In this document: positions 15,770 to 16,917 of the stretch, piece after piece
How the letters are laid out: each line of letters opens with the position of its first letter
Numbering within the stretch: position 1 is the stretch's first letter
The notes under the pieces: generated by a model
What the model saw: the letters and a program-made list of their open reading frames with translations, nothing else
What the model was told of the DNA's origin: nothing
Databases searched by the model: none
Program-made: the position numbers and the translations under genes
Assembly (NCBI GenBank): GCA_009692395.1
Contig: SHZG01000022.1
Coordinates: forward strand, 1 to 16,917
Reading direction: 5' to 3'
Length of the DNA stretch: 16,917 nucleotides
Source of the DNA: Methylococcales bacterium
Lineage (GTDB): Bacteria > Pseudomonadota > Gammaproteobacteria > Methylococcales > Methylomonadaceae

Positions 15770-15961
15770 TTAATCAGTCATGTCGTTTCTATATTTCCAC
15801 ATATTAAAAGTGGGTGTATCTTCAAATGTTCGTTTATTATTTTCGGCTACTTCATAAGTAACTTTAATTTTAGCGCGACCTTGAGGAATGCTGTCGGGCA
15901 GTTGAATATGTAATTGATGATTAGCGGTAATATCAGTTTCTATGTCATAGTAGGCTTGCAT
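15770..15961 (-). CDS. Small protein of 63 residues, possible extra member of the toxin-antitoxin locus
   Basis: Starts at ATG 15959-15961 with AGGA eight bases upstream, and ends 22 bases before the Phd-like antitoxin ATG on the same strand, so cotranscription is likely. The first 35 or so residues (YDIETDITANHQLHIQLPDS ... GRAKIKVTYE) alternate polar and hydrophobic residues as in a beta-hairpin. This resembles the small antitoxin-like proteins found before PIN toxins. The tail FEDTPTFNMWKYRNDMTD is charged. I do not recognise a named family. The strong ribosome-binding site and spacing support a real gene. Confidence 0.6.
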   Translation of the reverse strand: MQAYYDIETDITANHQLHIQLPDSIPQGRAKIKVTYEVAENNKRTFEDTPTFNMWKYRNDMTD

Positions 15962-16039
15962 GAGATATTTCCTATGAGTTTATTGGTAGCCCACATGGAG
16001 TCAAGCAGAATGTGCAAAACTATTGTATTTTGGAAAACT

Positions 16040-16071
16040 GCCCTAGATTCCGCTACGCTTCATCTAGGCTA
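16040..16071. repeat. Short palindromic repeat (CCTAGATTCCGCTACGCTTCATCTAGG type)
   Basis: CCTAGA at 16042-16047 pairs with TCTAGG at 16063-16068 around the core TTCCGCTACGCTTCA. The sequence belongs to a recognisable style of dispersed gammaproteobacterial intergenic repeat (variants of CCTGGATTCCGCTTCGCTTCATCCAGG). It lies between the DUF1524 pseudogene 3' end and the small gene at 15770-15961. No function is implied. Confidence 0.55.
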
Positions 16072-16076
16072 CTTGC

Positions 16077-16784
16077 TTATATTAAATCCCAATTTTTAAA
16101 AATAAAGTTAATGATTTTATCGCGTCTTTTTTTTATTTCAGACTCTCCCCAAATTTTTCTTGAATATAAAACATCTCTAATTTCTTTATCTGTATAAAAG
16201 TCACTATCAAAAAGCGAGACTTTGTCAATTGGATTATAACTTTTCTTTTCAGCATTGTCGCCCCATACCATAAGAGCTAAATTACCAATATTATTTAACC
16301 AGTTATCCCTAAATTCCTGAGTATAAATTGTAAAATTCGGGTTTTGTGGTGTAATGTGGTCAGTTGTATTATCAAGGTTATGTTTACCAAATTTATTCTT
16401 ATACTCTGTTGGTGATATTAAGCGAGTACGATTTGGTTCTCGTAAATAATTTTCATACCTCCATAAAACATACTTAATATTTTTATGATAATGGTAGTTT
16501 CCGTTAAAATAATCCCTGCAACTGCCAGTAAAATTCCACCACTCTTGAAATCCAGTATCTATTAATTTTTGCAATTCATCAGATAATTTATTACCAACTC
16601 CAGTGTATTATTTTGTTTTTGAATCTAATCAATTTTTTGTACGGTAATCTGCCATAGCAGATTCTTTCTTAAAAATAATATTCTCAATTTTTCTTGCTAA
16701 ATTATTAACTAAATTCATATCGGCTTTGTGGTAGTGATATAGTTTTATTAGTAATGGCATTGCACTATAATCCACACGATTACC
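16077..16784 (-). pseudogene. Remnant of a GmrSD-like DUF262/DUF1524 restriction protein
   Basis: The last 165 codons (16077-16574) carry a DUF1524 HNH-type region: TDHITPQNP with HxxP at residues 73-76 of that piece, then NNIGNLALMVWGDNAEKKSY, as in the C-terminal nuclease of type IV GmrSD systems that cut modified DNA. Upstream, the same frame continues as protein-like sequence (VDYSAMPLLIKLYHYHK ... NNLARKIENIIFKKE) but is broken by TGA at 16629-16631 and TAA at 16608-16610. The N-terminal DUF262 ParB-like part is missing, apparently removed by the IS4-type element at 16791. The upstream limit is approximate. A shortened protein from an internal start is possible but would lack the NTP-binding domain. 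Confidence 0.75.
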
Positions 16785-16790
16785 CACAAC

Positions 16791-16917
16791 TCAATCAGAG
16801 TTAGCATAAACCGCCCTAGCGATTTCGATACCGAAAGCGTAATGCCTGACTTTTTCCATGCCTTCCCATAAGGTTTTAGCACCTGGGAAGCCATCACTTT
16901 TTCTACCTAAGAAGCCG
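16791..16917 (-). CDS. IS4-type transposase, C-terminal end, runs off the right edge
   Basis: The frame is open from the window edge to TGA 16791-16793 and encodes 41 residues. GFLGRKSDGFPGAKTLWEGM at its start is the conserved C-terminal block of IS4/Tn5-type DDE transposases (GGFLGRKxDGxPGxKTLWRG). The terminus is reached soon after it, as in that family. Just beyond the stop, GAGTTGTGGGTAATCGTG resembles in part an IS50-like end, which would place the element's inverted repeat at about 16774-16793. That reading is inference. The element appears to have truncated the DUF262/DUF1524 gene. Confidence 0.8.
   Translation of the reverse strand, partial: GFLGRKSDGFPGAKTLWEGMEKVRHYAFGIEIARAVYANSD

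Noticed and set aside
1..16917. CRISPR array or tRNA/rRNA gene
   Set aside because: Reading through the window I saw no regularly spaced identical repeats and no cloverleaf or rRNA-like sequence. A dedicated scan was not possible.

Overview
The window looks like chromosomal DNA of a gammaproteobacterium of moderate to low GC. The evidence is the gene order pilB-pilC-pilD-coaE-zapD-yacG, the ileS-lspA pair, slyX, and the c-type cytochrome maturation genes ccmG/ccmH/ccmI. The many short palindromic intergenic repeats and insertion-sequence fragments suggest a repeat-rich genome such as Thiotrichales/Beggiatoaceae or a relative. That placement is inference and is not proven by the sequence.

Layout. 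Positions 1-200 (minus) hold the N-terminal part of an IS630-type transposase that runs off the left edge. Positions 201-454 are mostly non-coding, with a possible tail of a disrupted upstream gene that overlaps the ileS start and a weak promoter candidate. Positions 455-3800 (plus) hold ileS and lspA, with overlapping ends. Positions 3801-4124 lie between convergent genes and carry two repeat elements plus a remnant resembling the 3' end of slyX. From 14966 down to 4125 everything is on the minus strand: valS, pilB, pilC, pilD, coaE, zapD, yacG, ccmG, ccmH, ccmI, slyX. Most junctions from pilB to ccmI are overlapping or separated by a few bases, which suggests one long transcription unit. Positions 15071-15961 hold a small toxin-antitoxin locus: a 63-residue protein, a Phd/YefM-like antitoxin and a PIN-domain VapC-like toxin broken by one in-frame amber codon. 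Positions 16077-16784 hold a decayed GmrSD/DUF262-DUF1524-type restriction gene, and 16791-16917 the C-terminal end of an IS4-type transposase running off the right edge.

How the genes work together. IleS and ValS charge tRNAs, and LspA matures lipoproteins. PilB, PilC and PilD form the assembly ATPase, inner-membrane platform and prepilin peptidase of type IV pili. CoaE makes coenzyme A, ZapD bundles FtsZ at the division septum, and YacG is a small zinc protein that inhibits gyrase. CcmG, CcmH and CcmI handle apocytochrome c thiol reduction and delivery to the haem ligation complex. No ccmA-F genes and no pilin gene are in the window.

The core is ordinary housekeeping. The points worth a second look are the attachment of ccmGHI to the pil-coaE-zapD-yacG cluster, the repeat elements near 3830-4096, and the graveyard of defence and toxin genes and IS ends at 15.0-16.9 kb. 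I do not see a convincing new biological system.
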